Both the position numbers and the translations under genes were made by a program. A stretch of DNA of 64,000 bases from Pseudoalteromonas viridis. GTDB taxonomy: Bacteria > Pseudomonadota > Gammaproteobacteria > Enterobacterales > Alteromonadaceae. Positions 35,890-44,529 of the stretch are shown in pieces (the first letter of the stretch is position 1; each line of letters starts with the position of its first letter). The stretch covers positions 186,001 through 250,000 of the forward strand of contig NZ_CP072425.1 of the NCBI RefSeq assembly GCF_017742995.1. Reading direction: 5' to 3'. Under the pieces are notes generated by a model. That model searched no databases and was not told where the DNA came from. It saw only the letters and a list, made by a program, of their open reading frames with translations.

Positions 35890-36864
35890 ATGGCCGAGTA
35901 CCGCTTTTTATCTTATCGTTTTGATTGCCAGACGCACACACTTAAGCAAGGCAAACAGCCTCTGGAGCTGCGCCCGAAAGCCGCCAAAGTGCTGTGTTAC
36001 CTGCTACAAAATGCCAACACTGTGGTGACTAAACAGGAGATCATCAACGCCGTCTGGGGCCATACACAGGTTCAGGACCATCGTTTGTTTCAGCTGATCA
36101 GCGAGCTCAGAAAGCTCGCCCCCGAGCAGGATATGATCCGCACCTTCCCAAATCAGGGTTACTGCTGGCAAGTCAAGACGACCGTGATTTCATCGTCCTC
36201 TTCACGCCCTCTCATAGCTATGGCGGCTTCGGTCACGCTTATATTGACCGCGGTTACCAGCGCTTACCTGGGTAACCTGAACCCGCCTGCTGCCACATCG
36301 GCTATGCTGCCGGCATTGTCGGCCTACCACAAGGCCATTGTCGCCTTTGAGCAGCACGATTATGCCCATGCACAACAATGGCTAACGTTCAGCCTGCAAG
36401 AAAACCCGGATTCCGTTGAAGCACAACTGTTGATGGCTGAAACCTTGCTGCAATTAGATGAAACAGCACAAGCGCAGCATTATGCCAGCCAGGTTGTGCA
36501 GCAAAGCCCCGTTAACAGTTATTACTTTTCCCAGGCAGCTGACGTGCTGAGCCGCCTTTATGCCAGCCAGGCCCGCTTTACCGAAGCGCTGGACTTTGCC
36601 ATTCAGGGGCAACAAGCAATCGATGAACAGGCGATTTGCAGCGCTGTGGTCATGCAACAGCGCATAGCCGATTTAATCTTAGCGCAGCCGGCACCTTTGC
36701 ACTCCCCCACATTGCAAAATACCAGCGTGCAGCTGCTCACAACGACCGACACACACTCAAAGCAGGCCACGCTGTGCAAGCAGCTGACCCAGCCGGGGCC
36801 GACTTCGATGCGCCTGTGTCCTGCGAGTCACGATGTTCAACTTGGCAGAGAAAGATTCGCTTAA
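35890..36864 (+). CDS. ToxR/CadC-type winged-helix regulator
   Basis: 324 residues from the ATG at 35890, which has an AAGGA ribosome site 5 bases upstream; the earlier ATG at 35875 has none. The winged helix (about 1-95) contains LELRPKAAKVLCYLLQN, VVTKQEIINAVWG and MIRTFPNQGYCWQV. A membrane helix follows (about 105-125, LIAMAASVTLILTAVTSAYL), then a periplasmic helical region with two or three TPR-like pairs. It is much smaller than the 14004-15824 relative. Neighbours: divergent BASS transporter, and the downstream DsbC-like protein after 117 bases. It may sense periplasmic state through the TPR. Confidence 0.85.
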   Translation: MAEYRFLSYRFDCQTHTLKQGKQPLELRPKAAKVLCYLLQNANTVVTKQEIINAVWGHTQVQDHRLFQLISELRKLAPEQDMIRTFPNQGYCWQVKTTVISSSSSRPLIAMAASVTLILTAVTSAYLGNLNPPAATSAMLPALSAYHKAIVAFEQHDYAHAQQWLTFSLQENPDSVEAQLLMAETLLQLDETAQAQHYASQVVQQSPVNSYYFSQAADVLSRLYASQARFTEALDFAIQGQQAIDEQAICSAVVMQQRIADLILAQPAPLHSPTLQNTSVQLLTTTDTHSKQATLCKQLTQPGPTSMRLCPASHDVQLGRERFA

Positions 36865-36981
36865 ACCACTGATTTTATTGCTTTGATAGAAAATTATAGA
36901 TAGCTTAAGACGAATTTATAAGCCCTATTTAGCAGCACGCGTTATAACCGGTGTAACTTAATTACAACCGGAATAATCACC

Positions 36982-37737
36982 ATGACTTTGTCCTGTACGT
37001 TTTCTACCTTACTGCTTGGTACTGCCCTGCTAAGCGCCTCTCCCCTGGCAGCTGACCCCGAGCACCGAGCCTCTGCAACACCCGCCAGCCCGATAGAACA
37101 AGCAAAAACTAAATTACGGGCGCTGACGGGCACGGGCATTGACTTTGAACTGCACCCCTACTCGGATGACTTTTATCGCCTCAATCTGGGTAATGAACAC
37201 TTATTGTTGTCAAAAGATGGCAATTACCTGTTCAGTGGCCGTGTCATCGATGTGCGCAGCCGGGTGGATCATATTGCCAAAATACAGCAAATCGCCAATC
37301 AGCAGAGCATGGCCAACATCCCCTATGAGCAACTGCTTACTTACCCGGCAAACAACGAGCAATATAGCATTACCGTGTTTACCGATATCGACTGCCCTTA
37401 TTGTCGTAAGTTTCACAAAGAATTGCCCGCGCTCAATCAGCTCGGCGTCACCGTTCATTATGTGATGCTTCCCAGAGGCCGTGCCGGCAGCCCGGCTTAT
37501 GAAAAAACGGCGGCGACACTGTGCGCGGAGCGCCCTAATCAGGCCATGGATGCCGCCATGCGCAGCTCGCCTGCACCGCTGCAAAATGCCCAGTGTCAAC
37601 ACTCACTGGATACTCAGGTTGCACTGGCCAGGCAATTTGGCTTTCAGTCCACGCCAACCATTTTGCTGCCAAATGGAGAAGCCTTGCCAGGCTACGTACC
37701 GGCCAGGGATCTGGTTGCGCGACTGGAAAAGCTTTAG
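36982..37737 (+). CDS. DsbC/DsbG-like periplasmic thiol:disulfide interchange protein
   Basis: 251 residues with a signal peptide (LLSASPLAADP, cleaved near 24). Residues 38-120 resemble the dimerisation domain of DsbC, and 125-250 is the thioredoxin domain. The active site is CPYC at 138-141 (TDIDCPYCRKFHKEL) and the cis-Pro loop is STPTILLPNG near 219. Later cysteines, as in DsbC, lie near 176 and 199 (TLCAERP, NAQCQHS). DsbC isomerises wrong disulfides in the periplasm and is kept reduced by DsbD. The gene lies between a ToxR-like regulator and a TPR histidine kinase, all in one direction. Confidence 0.93.
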   Translation: MTLSCTFSTLLLGTALLSASPLAADPEHRASATPASPIEQAKTKLRALTGTGIDFELHPYSDDFYRLNLGNEHLLLSKDGNYLFSGRVIDVRSRVDHIAKIQQIANQQSMANIPYEQLLTYPANNEQYSITVFTDIDCPYCRKFHKELPALNQLGVTVHYVMLPRGRAGSPAYEKTAATLCAERPNQAMDAAMRSSPAPLQNAQCQHSLDTQVALARQFGFQSTPTILLPNGEALPGYVPARDLVARLEKL

Positions 37738-37816
37738 CTATTGAGAGCACAGGATAAATCGGGTTAGTATGACAGCATAATTGGTTTGCACCTTCGCGTG
37801 TTGCTCTGAGGATACC

Positions 37817-40078
37817 ATGCTGGATAGTTGTCATACTCGTCGTAAATTTGGCTCTTTTTGTCCGCTGGCATGGCTGCGTGCAGGTACGTTAATGCTGCTG
37901 TTGACACTGTCCGGCATGCCGCCTGCGCAGGCCCAAAACAGCTCGGCAACCCCGCCCTCAGACGCGGAGCTGGTCGCACGCCAGCAACTCGCCCATGCTC
38001 AAACGCTCAGTAAACAAGCAGCCATAGACGCCTATTTGTCATTGCTCGACATGCCGGTGCCCGAAGCGCCCGATATCCACCTTCAGGCCCTTGAAGCTTT
38101 GTTTTTTTTGTATATACGGCAGGGGGATTATGAGGCGGCAAAGGCCACTGCCAGTCAGCTCTCCACCCGCTCGTTGCGCCTCGGAGATACATACTACCCG
38201 GTGTTTTCAAAGCTTTTGCTAGGTTATATAGAAGACCAGAAAAACCATTTTCCCGAGGCAGAACAACACTATCGAGATGCACTTGAGGATGCTCTGGCTA
38301 TTGGTCATAACGAACTAATGGCCAGGTCGTATGAACGAATATCTTCCGTGCTTAGGCGTCAGGATAAATATATCGAGGCACTGCAAATCGCTCAGCGCTC
38401 AACCAATGTGTTACGAGATCTTGGTGAAGACTTACTCTACCTCAGTGCGTTACAAAATTTGGGGATCATTCAGGCCATTTTAGGAGATTACACCACCGCT
38501 CTGGCGACTTTGACTCAGGTCTTTGAGCTGGCAACCAAACTGGACAACCAGCCGAGCATTGCCGATGCCCTATACGAAACGGGCGAAGTATATCGAAAAA
38601 TGGGCAACTTTGAGCAAGCTCTGCCGCATTTTCAGCAAGCCCACGAAATAGACATCAGGTTTGGGAACAAACTATACATTGGCAACAGTGCCATGAAGAT
38701 TGGCTATATCGAACTGGAACGTCAGGAATATGAGACTGCGCTGCACTATGCACGCAAAGCGTACGGACTCTATCTGGAAGTTGACTCAAAAACCGGCCAG
38801 GCCAGAGTGCTCAACCTGCAAGGCCTAATTGCACTGAAGCAAAATAACCTCATTGAAGCACAAACACATCTGGAGCAGGGGCTGGCACTGGCCAGCCAAC
38901 ACCAGTTTGAGTCAATCGTGGTCCTGTTGCAGATCAGCACTATCAAGTTGGCGCAGGCACAACAACGCCATGAAGATGCCATCGCACTGAGCGACACGGC
39001 ACTGGCTGCCGCCACTTCAATGCAGGACAAAAAACATCAACTTGAACTCCATGAGTTGCGCGCAATCTCTTTTGAGGAGCTCGAGTTACACCAGCAGGCA
39101 CTGACCGAAACTCAGGCTTACCACACATTGAGCGATGCCCTGGGGCAGAACCAGCATAATCTCACTCTGGCAGCCCTGCAAAGCAAAGTTGAGTTTATGC
39201 GCAAGCAGCAGGAAATTGAAAGCCTGAACCTGGACAGAGCGCTTCATCAGGCTGAACTCAGCCAGAGAGAGTGGCAGCTGCGCGCCTGGTGGTTGGCGTC
39301 TGCAGCCTTGTTTATTCTGATTTCGGCACTTGCCTATCGGCAGGTTAAAAAGCGCAAACTGGCAGCGGAGCGGGCAACCCTATTACAAGAAGTGGTGGAT
39401 AAAAAAAATGCGATGCTGGCGGATGTGTCCCATGAGATCCGCACACCACTGACCGCGTTACAATTACAGGTTGAGGCATTACAATTCAACATAGCTCAGG
39501 ATGTAGACGCCTCATACAACACCATCAATCGTAAGCTGTCGGATATCAACCGTCTTATTTCAGACATACACCAGCTGGCGATGGCCGACTCACAAAGTTT
39601 GCACCTGAATCTGGTGCAATGTAACCTGACCGAAGTGATGGCACTGTGGGAGCAGGAGTTTGCTCAGTTTACGCACGGTAAAGGCTTTGACTGGGAAGCG
39701 CGTATTCAGCTCAGCGGCGAAGTCACCATCAGCTGGGATATCGATCGTATCAAGCAAGTGCTCACGAACTTGATTGCCAACAGTACGCTATATACGGATA
39801 AACCGGGTAAACAACGGCTAACGGTCTGGCAGCAACGCCAGCACATCCACATTACCCTGGAAGATACCGCACCGGGCGTTGCAGGTGAGCACCTGAGCGA
39901 GATATTCGAACGGCTATTTCGGGTCGAAAAATCTCGCAGCCGACGCACCGGCGGCTCAGGCTTGGGCCTGGCTATTTGCAAAAGCCTGACCGAAGCGCAT
40001 CAGGGCACCATTTGTGCCCAACACAGTGAGCTGGGCGGGCTGAAAATGGTGATTGAGTTGCCTCAAACGGTTAGCTAA
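37817..40078 (+). CDS. TPR-containing sensor histidine kinase
   Basis: 753 residues from the ATG at 37817 (TGAGGAT ribosome site); an upstream TTG at 37781 is less good. A signal/anchor (LRAGTLMLLLTLSGMPPAQA) precedes about eight TPR pairs (about 50-450), for example LLYLSALQNLGIIQAILGDY and ADALYETGEVYRKMGNFEQAL. A membrane helix lies near 490-510, then a short coiled linker and the HisKA domain with the phosphorylated His in LADVSHEIRTPLTAL (about 545). The ATPase domain ends with the G2 box SGLGLAICKS. The sensor half is probably periplasmic. No response regulator is adjacent; the LuxR-type regulator at 24164 has no kinase. Confidence 0.92.
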   Translation: MLDSCHTRRKFGSFCPLAWLRAGTLMLLLTLSGMPPAQAQNSSATPPSDAELVARQQLAHAQTLSKQAAIDAYLSLLDMPVPEAPDIHLQALEALFFLYIRQGDYEAAKATASQLSTRSLRLGDTYYPVFSKLLLGYIEDQKNHFPEAEQHYRDALEDALAIGHNELMARSYERISSVLRRQDKYIEALQIAQRSTNVLRDLGEDLLYLSALQNLGIIQAILGDYTTALATLTQVFELATKLDNQPSIADALYETGEVYRKMGNFEQALPHFQQAHEIDIRFGNKLYIGNSAMKIGYIELERQEYETALHYARKAYGLYLEVDSKTGQARVLNLQGLIALKQNNLIEAQTHLEQGLALASQHQFESIVVLLQISTIKLAQAQQRHEDAIALSDTALAAATSMQDKKHQLELHELRAISFEELELHQQALTETQAYHTLSDALGQNQHNLTLAALQSKVEFMRKQQEIESLNLDRALHQAELSQREWQLRAWWLASAALFILISALAYRQVKKRKLAAERATLLQEVVDKKNAMLADVSHEIRTPLTALQLQVEALQFNIAQDVDASYNTINRKLSDINRLISDIHQLAMADSQSLHLNLVQCNLTEVMALWEQEFAQFTHGKGFDWEARIQLSGEVTISWDIDRIKQVLTNLIANSTLYTDKPGKQRLTVWQQRQHIHITLEDTAPGVAGEHLSEIFERLFRVEKSRSRRTGGSGLGLAICKSLTEAHQGTICAQHSELGGLKMVIELPQTVS

Positions 40079-40395
40079 GGCACTTGCGCCCGATCATGGC
40101 TGCCATAATCGCGCGCCACCGCAGCCACGCGAATGCGATAATGCTCAAAGAGGTGCTCCCGTCCCTGTTGCTGGGCTGCTCGATGTTCTTCCTGCGTTCG
40201 CCATTGCTGCACCGCCGTCTCATCCCGCCAAAACGAGAGTGACAGTAATCGATCAGGGTCGTTCAGGCTTTGATACCTTTCTATGGATATAAACCCGTCT
40301 ATTTCTTGTAGCCTGGATTTAAGGTCCGCCGCAACATCCAGATAAACCTGCCGCTTTTCTCTGTACGGGGTCACTTCAAAAATAACGGCTATCAC
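40075..40395 (-). CDS. Antibiotic biosynthesis monooxygenase (ABM) domain protein
   Basis: 106 residues forming one dimeric alpha-beta barrel half: [62 protein letters not shown]. These positions match the ABM family, which includes cofactor-free monooxygenases and heme-degrading relatives. It overlaps the end of the histidine kinase gene by 4 bases (convergent). It also overlaps the NIPSNAP gene's stop by 4 bases, suggesting translational coupling. With the divergent ArsR-type regulator it forms a small regulated unit. Reaction unknown. Confidence 0.88.
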   Translation of the reverse strand: MIAVIFEVTPYREKRQVYLDVAADLKSRLQEIDGFISIERYQSLNDPDRLLSLSFWRDETAVQQWRTQEEHRAAQQQGREHLFEHYRIRVAAVARDYGSHDRAQVP

Positions 40396-40724
40396 TGTGC
40401 GTTCACTCCCTGCAAAAACGTCTGCGTAACACAGGATAGAAAGCTGCGTTTTTCCTGCAAAATAAACCGCTCTTTAAGGGCAAAGTTAAAATTATCCCGC
40501 CCTTGCTGATCTGCCTTGAGCCGAACCCGATACGCCTCGTATTCGGCCAGGCTGGCAAAATTGATCAAGCCGTAAGCCACAAAATTGGTGCCTTCGTGTG
40601 GTAAAAAGTAGCCAACCAGCTCTCCTCCACACCTTGGGATGATCTCCCCCCAGTTTCGGGCATATTGCTCAAACAGCGCCAGTTTGCTCGGGTCTAACTG
40701 ATATTCGATAAAACAAGTGATCAT
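40392..40724 (-). CDS. NIPSNAP family protein
   Basis: 110 residues, again an alpha-beta barrel half: [25 protein letters not shown], then [24 protein letters not shown]. These fit NIPSNAP, a family structurally related to ABM and found next to it in many bacteria. It is the first gene of a two-gene operon; the ABM gene starts within its last codons. The promoter lies in the 81 bases shared with the divergent ArsR-type gene. Function not established. Confidence 0.87.
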   Translation of the reverse strand: MITCFIEYQLDPSKLALFEQYARNWGEIIPRCGGELVGYFLPHEGTNFVAYGLINFASLAEYEAYRVRLKADQQGRDNFNFALKERFILQEKRSFLSCVTQTFLQGVNAQ

Positions 40725-40757
40725 AGTGCATTGTCTCCTTTAGCGTTTTTAGGCACT

Positions 40758-40793
40758 ATACAGACCACCCAATAGCTATGCTTCGGCCTGTAT
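40758..40793. promoter_or_regulatory. Inverted repeat in the divergent ArsR/NIPSNAP promoter
   Basis: ATACAG (40758-40763) and CTGTAT (40788-40793) flank an ATAGCTAT palindrome in the only 81-base region shared by the two divergent units. It could be an operator for the ArsR-type protein, but similar repeats may occur by chance. Confidence 0.3.
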
Positions 40794-40805
40794 CGAACTA
40801 TTCCT

Positions 40806-41503
40806 ATGCACGAACCCGACATCACCCTGATCGCCAGCTTAATTGGCGAGCCCGCCAGAGCCCGTATGCTCACCGCTCTCATGTCGGGTAAAGCGCTGAC
40901 AGCAACGGAGCTGTCACTGGAAGCGGACATAACTGCCCAGACTGCCAGCAGCCATTTGGCGAAATTGGTTGAAGGCTCACTACTGTCGGTCAGAAAGCAA
41001 GGCAGGCATAAATATTTCCAACTAAAGAGCCAAAAAGTTGCAGGGTTAATTGAGCAACTCCTGACGCTCAGCAGTGAAATAACACTGAAAACACACACGG
41101 GGCCAGCGGACCCCTACTTACGACAAGCACGCGTCTGTTATGACCATATTGCGGGTGAGCTGGGTATACAGCTTTATGACGCGCTGGCTGAAGCCAACTA
41201 CATCGAAGACCAACAAGCTGAAACCCAGCTGACTCCAAAGGGGATTGCCTTTTTTGAGCAACAGGGTGTCTGCATTCAAACGCTTAAGAAAAAAAGCGCC
41301 CGATCTGTAAATCTTGCCTGGACTGGAGTGAGCGGCGCAACCACCTGGCAGGTAGCCTGGGACACTGGATTTTAAATGATGCACTTGAGCGAGGATGGCT
41401 GCAAAGAGTACCGGACTCCCGGGCACTTATCCTGGATAAAACCCGTGGCAACCTCTTTGCAAAAACCTATGGTATTGCGCTTACAGGCAATACTGAGAAA
41501 TGA
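40806..41503 (+). pseudogene. ArsR-family regulator split by a frameshift in an A-run
   Basis: The first frame (40806-41375, 189 residues) encodes an ArsR-type winged helix (about 5-90; MSGKALTATELSLEADITAQTAS and SSHLAKLVEGSLLSVRKQG) and a C-terminal extension. After the A7 run at 41289-41295 the frame gives unrelated residues. The other frame continues the family sequence with CKSCLDWSERRNHLAGSLG and ends at the TGA 41501-41503, about 232 residues in all. One extra A (A8) would restore the full protein. The C-terminal CLDWSERR..HLAG motif is known from ArsR regulators with this extension. Causes: a real mutation, slippage, or a sequencing error. Divergent from the NIPSNAP/ABM operon it probably controls. 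Confidence 0.82.
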
Positions 41504-41855
41504 TTTTATACACCTGATTGATATTGTCGCCCGCTTTAAACTCTTTGGTCAGCGGCTCAGGCTCTGAGCCAATCCAGATTTTCAGCTCCGCGTCGAGATC
41601 GAAATGACCCGCCGACTCTTTGCTGAACTTGGTGATTTTACCGTACGGAATGCTCAGCATCTCGACTTTAGAGCCGGTGACTCCCTGCTTGTCTATCAGG
41701 ATCAGGCGTTTGTTCGTAAACACAAACATATCCCGGATCACTTTATAGGCCTGTGCCACGCTCTCTCCCTCAATCAGGGTATCGTTGAGTAATTTATCCA
41801 GCTCGTCGCTGTCTACTTCGCTGGCATTGCCTAGTAACCCACTTAATAGTCCCAT
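41481..41855 (-). CDS. PH-domain protein (bacterial PH, PF08000-type)
   Basis: 124 residues: a short N-terminal helix (MGLLSGLLGNASEVDSDELD), then a pleckstrin-homology-like fold with YKVIRDMFVFTNKRLILID, SKVEMLSIPYGKITKFSKES, and a C-terminal helix INQVYKIISQYCL. This is the pattern of the YvbH-type bacterial PH domain, which forms ring oligomers in known structures. Function is not established. ATG at 41855 follows AGGAG. The 3' end overlaps the restored frame of the ArsR-type gene by 23 bases (convergent). Confidence 0.9.
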   Translation of the reverse strand: MGLLSGLLGNASEVDSDELDKLLNDTLIEGESVAQAYKVIRDMFVFTNKRLILIDKQGVTGSKVEMLSIPYGKITKFSKESAGHFDLDAELKIWIGSEPEPLTKEFKAGDNINQVYKIISQYCL

Positions 41856-41936
41856 CTGGTTGCTCCTTTTTATTTAATCAGCCACAAGCTTAGTAATATA
41901 ACCGCTGTTTGTCGAAAGCCTTATCTTATTGCTCGC

Positions 41937-42125
41937 CTAAGCTGCCATAAGGTAAGGCTCTCGGCCCTGGTGTTTGTCCTTACGACGGTAGCTGCCTTTG
42001 CCTTTTTTACTTTTCTCTACTTTGCTTCTAAACAGCGGGCTGGTTACCAAAGCTTTTAAAGCGTTGTCTTTTATCTCGCCCCGTAAATGTTCGTGGGACT
42101 GGCTGCGTTTGCTTGCCATACTCAT
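41937..42125 (-). CDS. arfA: Alternative ribosome-rescue factor ArfA
   Basis: A 62-residue basic protein with the ArfA core: [31 protein letters not shown], then [10 protein letters not shown]. ArfA recruits RF2 to ribosomes stalled at mRNA ends when tmRNA is missing. In E. coli its mRNA has a hairpin near the 3' end that yields a truncated active protein; here GTAAGG/CCTTAC (41952-41957 and 41978-41983) could pair in the same area, with a 20-base loop. The protein is shorter at its C-terminus than E. coli ArfA and lacks a long hydrophobic tail. ATG at 42125 follows AGGAG. Confidence 0.9.
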   Translation of the reverse strand: MSMASKRSQSHEHLRGEIKDNALKALVTSPLFRSKVEKSKKGKGSYRRKDKHQGREPYLMAA

Positions 42126-42317
42126 TTTGCTCCTGAATTTAGTTTAAATAACCACCAATTGTGGCGCGCTGATTATTGATGTATTCCCCTTCGCACGCAA
42201 GTCAATTTTTTACTTTTTTAGTAAAAATTTTCTTGTTCATTTCGCCTTCAGCTCAAGATTGTAACTCTCTATGCGCTATACTTTTTTCTTAACCGTAGCG
42301 TCGCACTAAAAAACCCT

Positions 42318-43304
42318 ATGCGCAGCATTAAAACCTCAAACGGCATAACCCTGAGCTATCAGGATTGTGGTAACCGACATGCACCCGCCATTATTCTGAT
42401 CATGGGGCTGGGCGCACAAATGACGGTGTGGCCCGATGAGCTGTATTTTGGTCTGGTAGACAAAGGCTTCAGAGTGATCCGCTTCGATAACCGCGACAGC
42501 GGTTTGTCGAGCCACCTGGACGACTACGGCACCCCCAATCTGTTTAAAACCTGGTTACGCCGCAAGGTCCCCTTTGGTAAGCAAGCGCCCTACTCGCTCG
42601 AAGATATGGCAGACGATGTACTGGCACTGATGAAGGCACTGAAAATTAAAAAAGCTCACCTGGTTGGTGCCTCTATGGGTGGCATGATAGCGCAGATTTT
42701 AGCCGCCAAGGAGCGCAAAAAAGTGCTCAGTCTGACTTCAATCATGTCTAATTCAAACAATCAGTTAATTTCAGGAAAAAGCCTGGGTGTGCTGATCAAA
42801 CTGGCACGACTCACGCCCCGCGACAACTGTCGACAGGCCGCGATTTCATATAATGTCAGGCTTAATCAGCTAATAGGCAGCCCCGCCTATCCGCGAGACG
42901 AACATACCCTGCGCGAGCAGGCCACCATGCATATCAGCCGGGCCCACAATCCAGCAGGGTTTAAACGCCAGCTGGCCGCCATCACCGCCAGTGGCGACCG
43001 ACGCCACCTGTTAACCCGGATCAAGGCGCCTACCTTAGTGATCCACGGCACCCATGACCCGATTTTTCCGCTTACGGCGGGTGAGCAAACCGCCGCCGAG
43101 ATCCGCAAGGCACGGCTAAAAGTGGTAGAGGGCCTGGGGCATGACTTTCCGCCCATACTGATGGGCAAAATGGCTAAGTGGATTGCCAAACACGTAAAAA
43201 AGGCCGAACTCAAACGGCTCAAAAAGAAACGTAAGAAAAAGGCGGCAGCAGAACAAACCGAGCCAGTTTCGGCACCTACCTGTAAGCCCGACCCATCCAG
43301 CTAA
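42318..43304 (+). CDS. Alpha/beta hydrolase
   Basis: 328 residues. The canonical fold is present: ILIMGLGAQMTVWPDELYFGL (oxyanion strand), RVIRFDNRDSGLS, VGASMGGMIAQILA with the nucleophile Ser about 119, HGTHDPIFPL with Asp, and VVEGLGHDFPP with His. The similarity is to esterases and lipases of the proline-iminopeptidase/hydrolase type with a small cap. The C-terminus is strongly basic (KKAELKRLKKKRKKK), unusual and possibly nucleic-acid- or membrane-binding. No signal peptide. Monocistronic, 83 bases before the nitronate monooxygenase gene. Confidence 0.92.
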   Translation: MRSIKTSNGITLSYQDCGNRHAPAIILIMGLGAQMTVWPDELYFGLVDKGFRVIRFDNRDSGLSSHLDDYGTPNLFKTWLRRKVPFGKQAPYSLEDMADDVLALMKALKIKKAHLVGASMGGMIAQILAAKERKKVLSLTSIMSNSNNQLISGKSLGVLIKLARLTPRDNCRQAAISYNVRLNQLIGSPAYPRDEHTLREQATMHISRAHNPAGFKRQLAAITASGDRRHLLTRIKAPTLVIHGTHDPIFPLTAGEQTAAEIRKARLKVVEGLGHDFPPILMGKMAKWIAKHVKKAELKRLKKKRKKKAAAEQTEPVSAPTCKPDPSS

Positions 43305-43386
43305 CCCCTTTATAAAATATTCGCTTTTCTTCCAGGCGATTTTCCCGGTATGCTTACAACACATCAGACCAGTTAAAATCATCAAC

Positions 43387-44424
43387 ATGAAAACACCTAT
43401 TACTGACTTACTGGGCATAGAAAAACCCATCGTCTTACCTGGCATGAGCTGGATTTCAGTTCCTGAGCTGGTTGCAGCAGTCTCCAATGCCGGGGGCCTT
43501 GGGATCTTAGCCACCGGACCGTTAACGCAGGAGCAAACCCGTCAGGCCATTGCCAAAATTCGCACCCTCACCGACAAGCCCTTTGGCGTTGGGATCACCT
43601 TGCTGATGCCCGGCGCAAAAGAAAACGCCAAGGTCGCGCTGGCTGAACAAGTGCCAGTGATTAACTTTTCGCTGGGTAAAGGCGACTGGATAGTGGAAGG
43701 CGTAAAACGTTACGGCGGCAAAACCATCGCCACAGTCGTGACCGAAAAGCATGCGCTGGCCGCGCAAAAAAGTGGTGCAGATGCCCTGCTGGTAACCGGC
43801 CATGAAGCCGCCGCACACGGCGGTGAGGTCACATCCTTGTGCCTGGTACCCAACATTGTTGAGCTGGTCGACATTCCGGTGATTGCAGCAGGTGGATTTT
43901 CCGATGGCAAAGGCTTACTGGCTGCCTTGGCACTGGGGGCCGATGCCGTTGCCATGGGCTCTCGTCTGGCAACCAGCACGCAAAGCCCGGTCCACCAGAA
44001 TGTTAAACAGGCGGTGGTCGATAAAAAGGTCGCCGACACCATTTACTCTAAGAACTTCGATGGCCTCTACGCCCGGGTAATGAAAACTCCGATGGCAGAA
44101 AAAGCCACCCGCCGCCCGATGAATCCCATCGTGGCCGTTTTTAAGTCCTTTAAAGCCTCAAAAATGGTCGATATGCCGCTGTGGAAATTACTACTGGGCT
44201 TACTGGCTCAGTTCGACAAAATCCGTATGCTGACCCTCTTTGGTGCCGCCACCGAAAAGCTGGAAGCCGCCACCATCAGGGGCGACCTGGAACAGGGCGT
44301 TCAGTTTATTGGCCAGTCGCAGGGGATGATCCGCGACATCGAACCCGTCGAGATCTTGATCGACCGAATCATGGCTGAAGCGAAAGCCGAGCACGCCCGG
44401 GTAAGCAAACTACTGGCAGAATGA
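43387..44424 (+). CDS. Nitronate monooxygenase (2-nitropropane dioxygenase family)
   Basis: 345 residues of the FMN-binding TIM-barrel family. It starts with IEKPIVLPGMSWISVPELVAAVSNAGGLG, the classical N-terminus, and has NFSLGKGDWIVEGVKRYG, the catalytic-His region GADALLVTGHEAAAHGG (about 140-150) and the FMN-phosphate loops IPVIAAGGFSDGKGL and GADAVAMGSRLATS. These enzymes oxidise nitronates such as propionate 3-nitronate using FMN and O2. Same direction as the upstream alpha/beta hydrolase but separated by 82 bases with no obvious link. Confidence 0.92.
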   Translation: MKTPITDLLGIEKPIVLPGMSWISVPELVAAVSNAGGLGILATGPLTQEQTRQAIAKIRTLTDKPFGVGITLLMPGAKENAKVALAEQVPVINFSLGKGDWIVEGVKRYGGKTIATVVTEKHALAAQKSGADALLVTGHEAAAHGGEVTSLCLVPNIVELVDIPVIAAGGFSDGKGLLAALALGADAVAMGSRLATSTQSPVHQNVKQAVVDKKVADTIYSKNFDGLYARVMKTPMAEKATRRPMNPIVAVFKSFKASKMVDMPLWKLLLGLLAQFDKIRMLTLFGAATEKLEAATIRGDLEQGVQFIGQSQGMIRDIEPVEILIDRIMAEAKAEHARVSKLLAE

Positions 44425-44529
44425 TTTGCAATAACTGCATATCGTAAGCAAAGTCATTGGGTGATTTTAACTGGCTGTCTGTGTAATAATCGACTGTAAT
44501 TAAAACACTTACAATAGCCAGACACCCAG

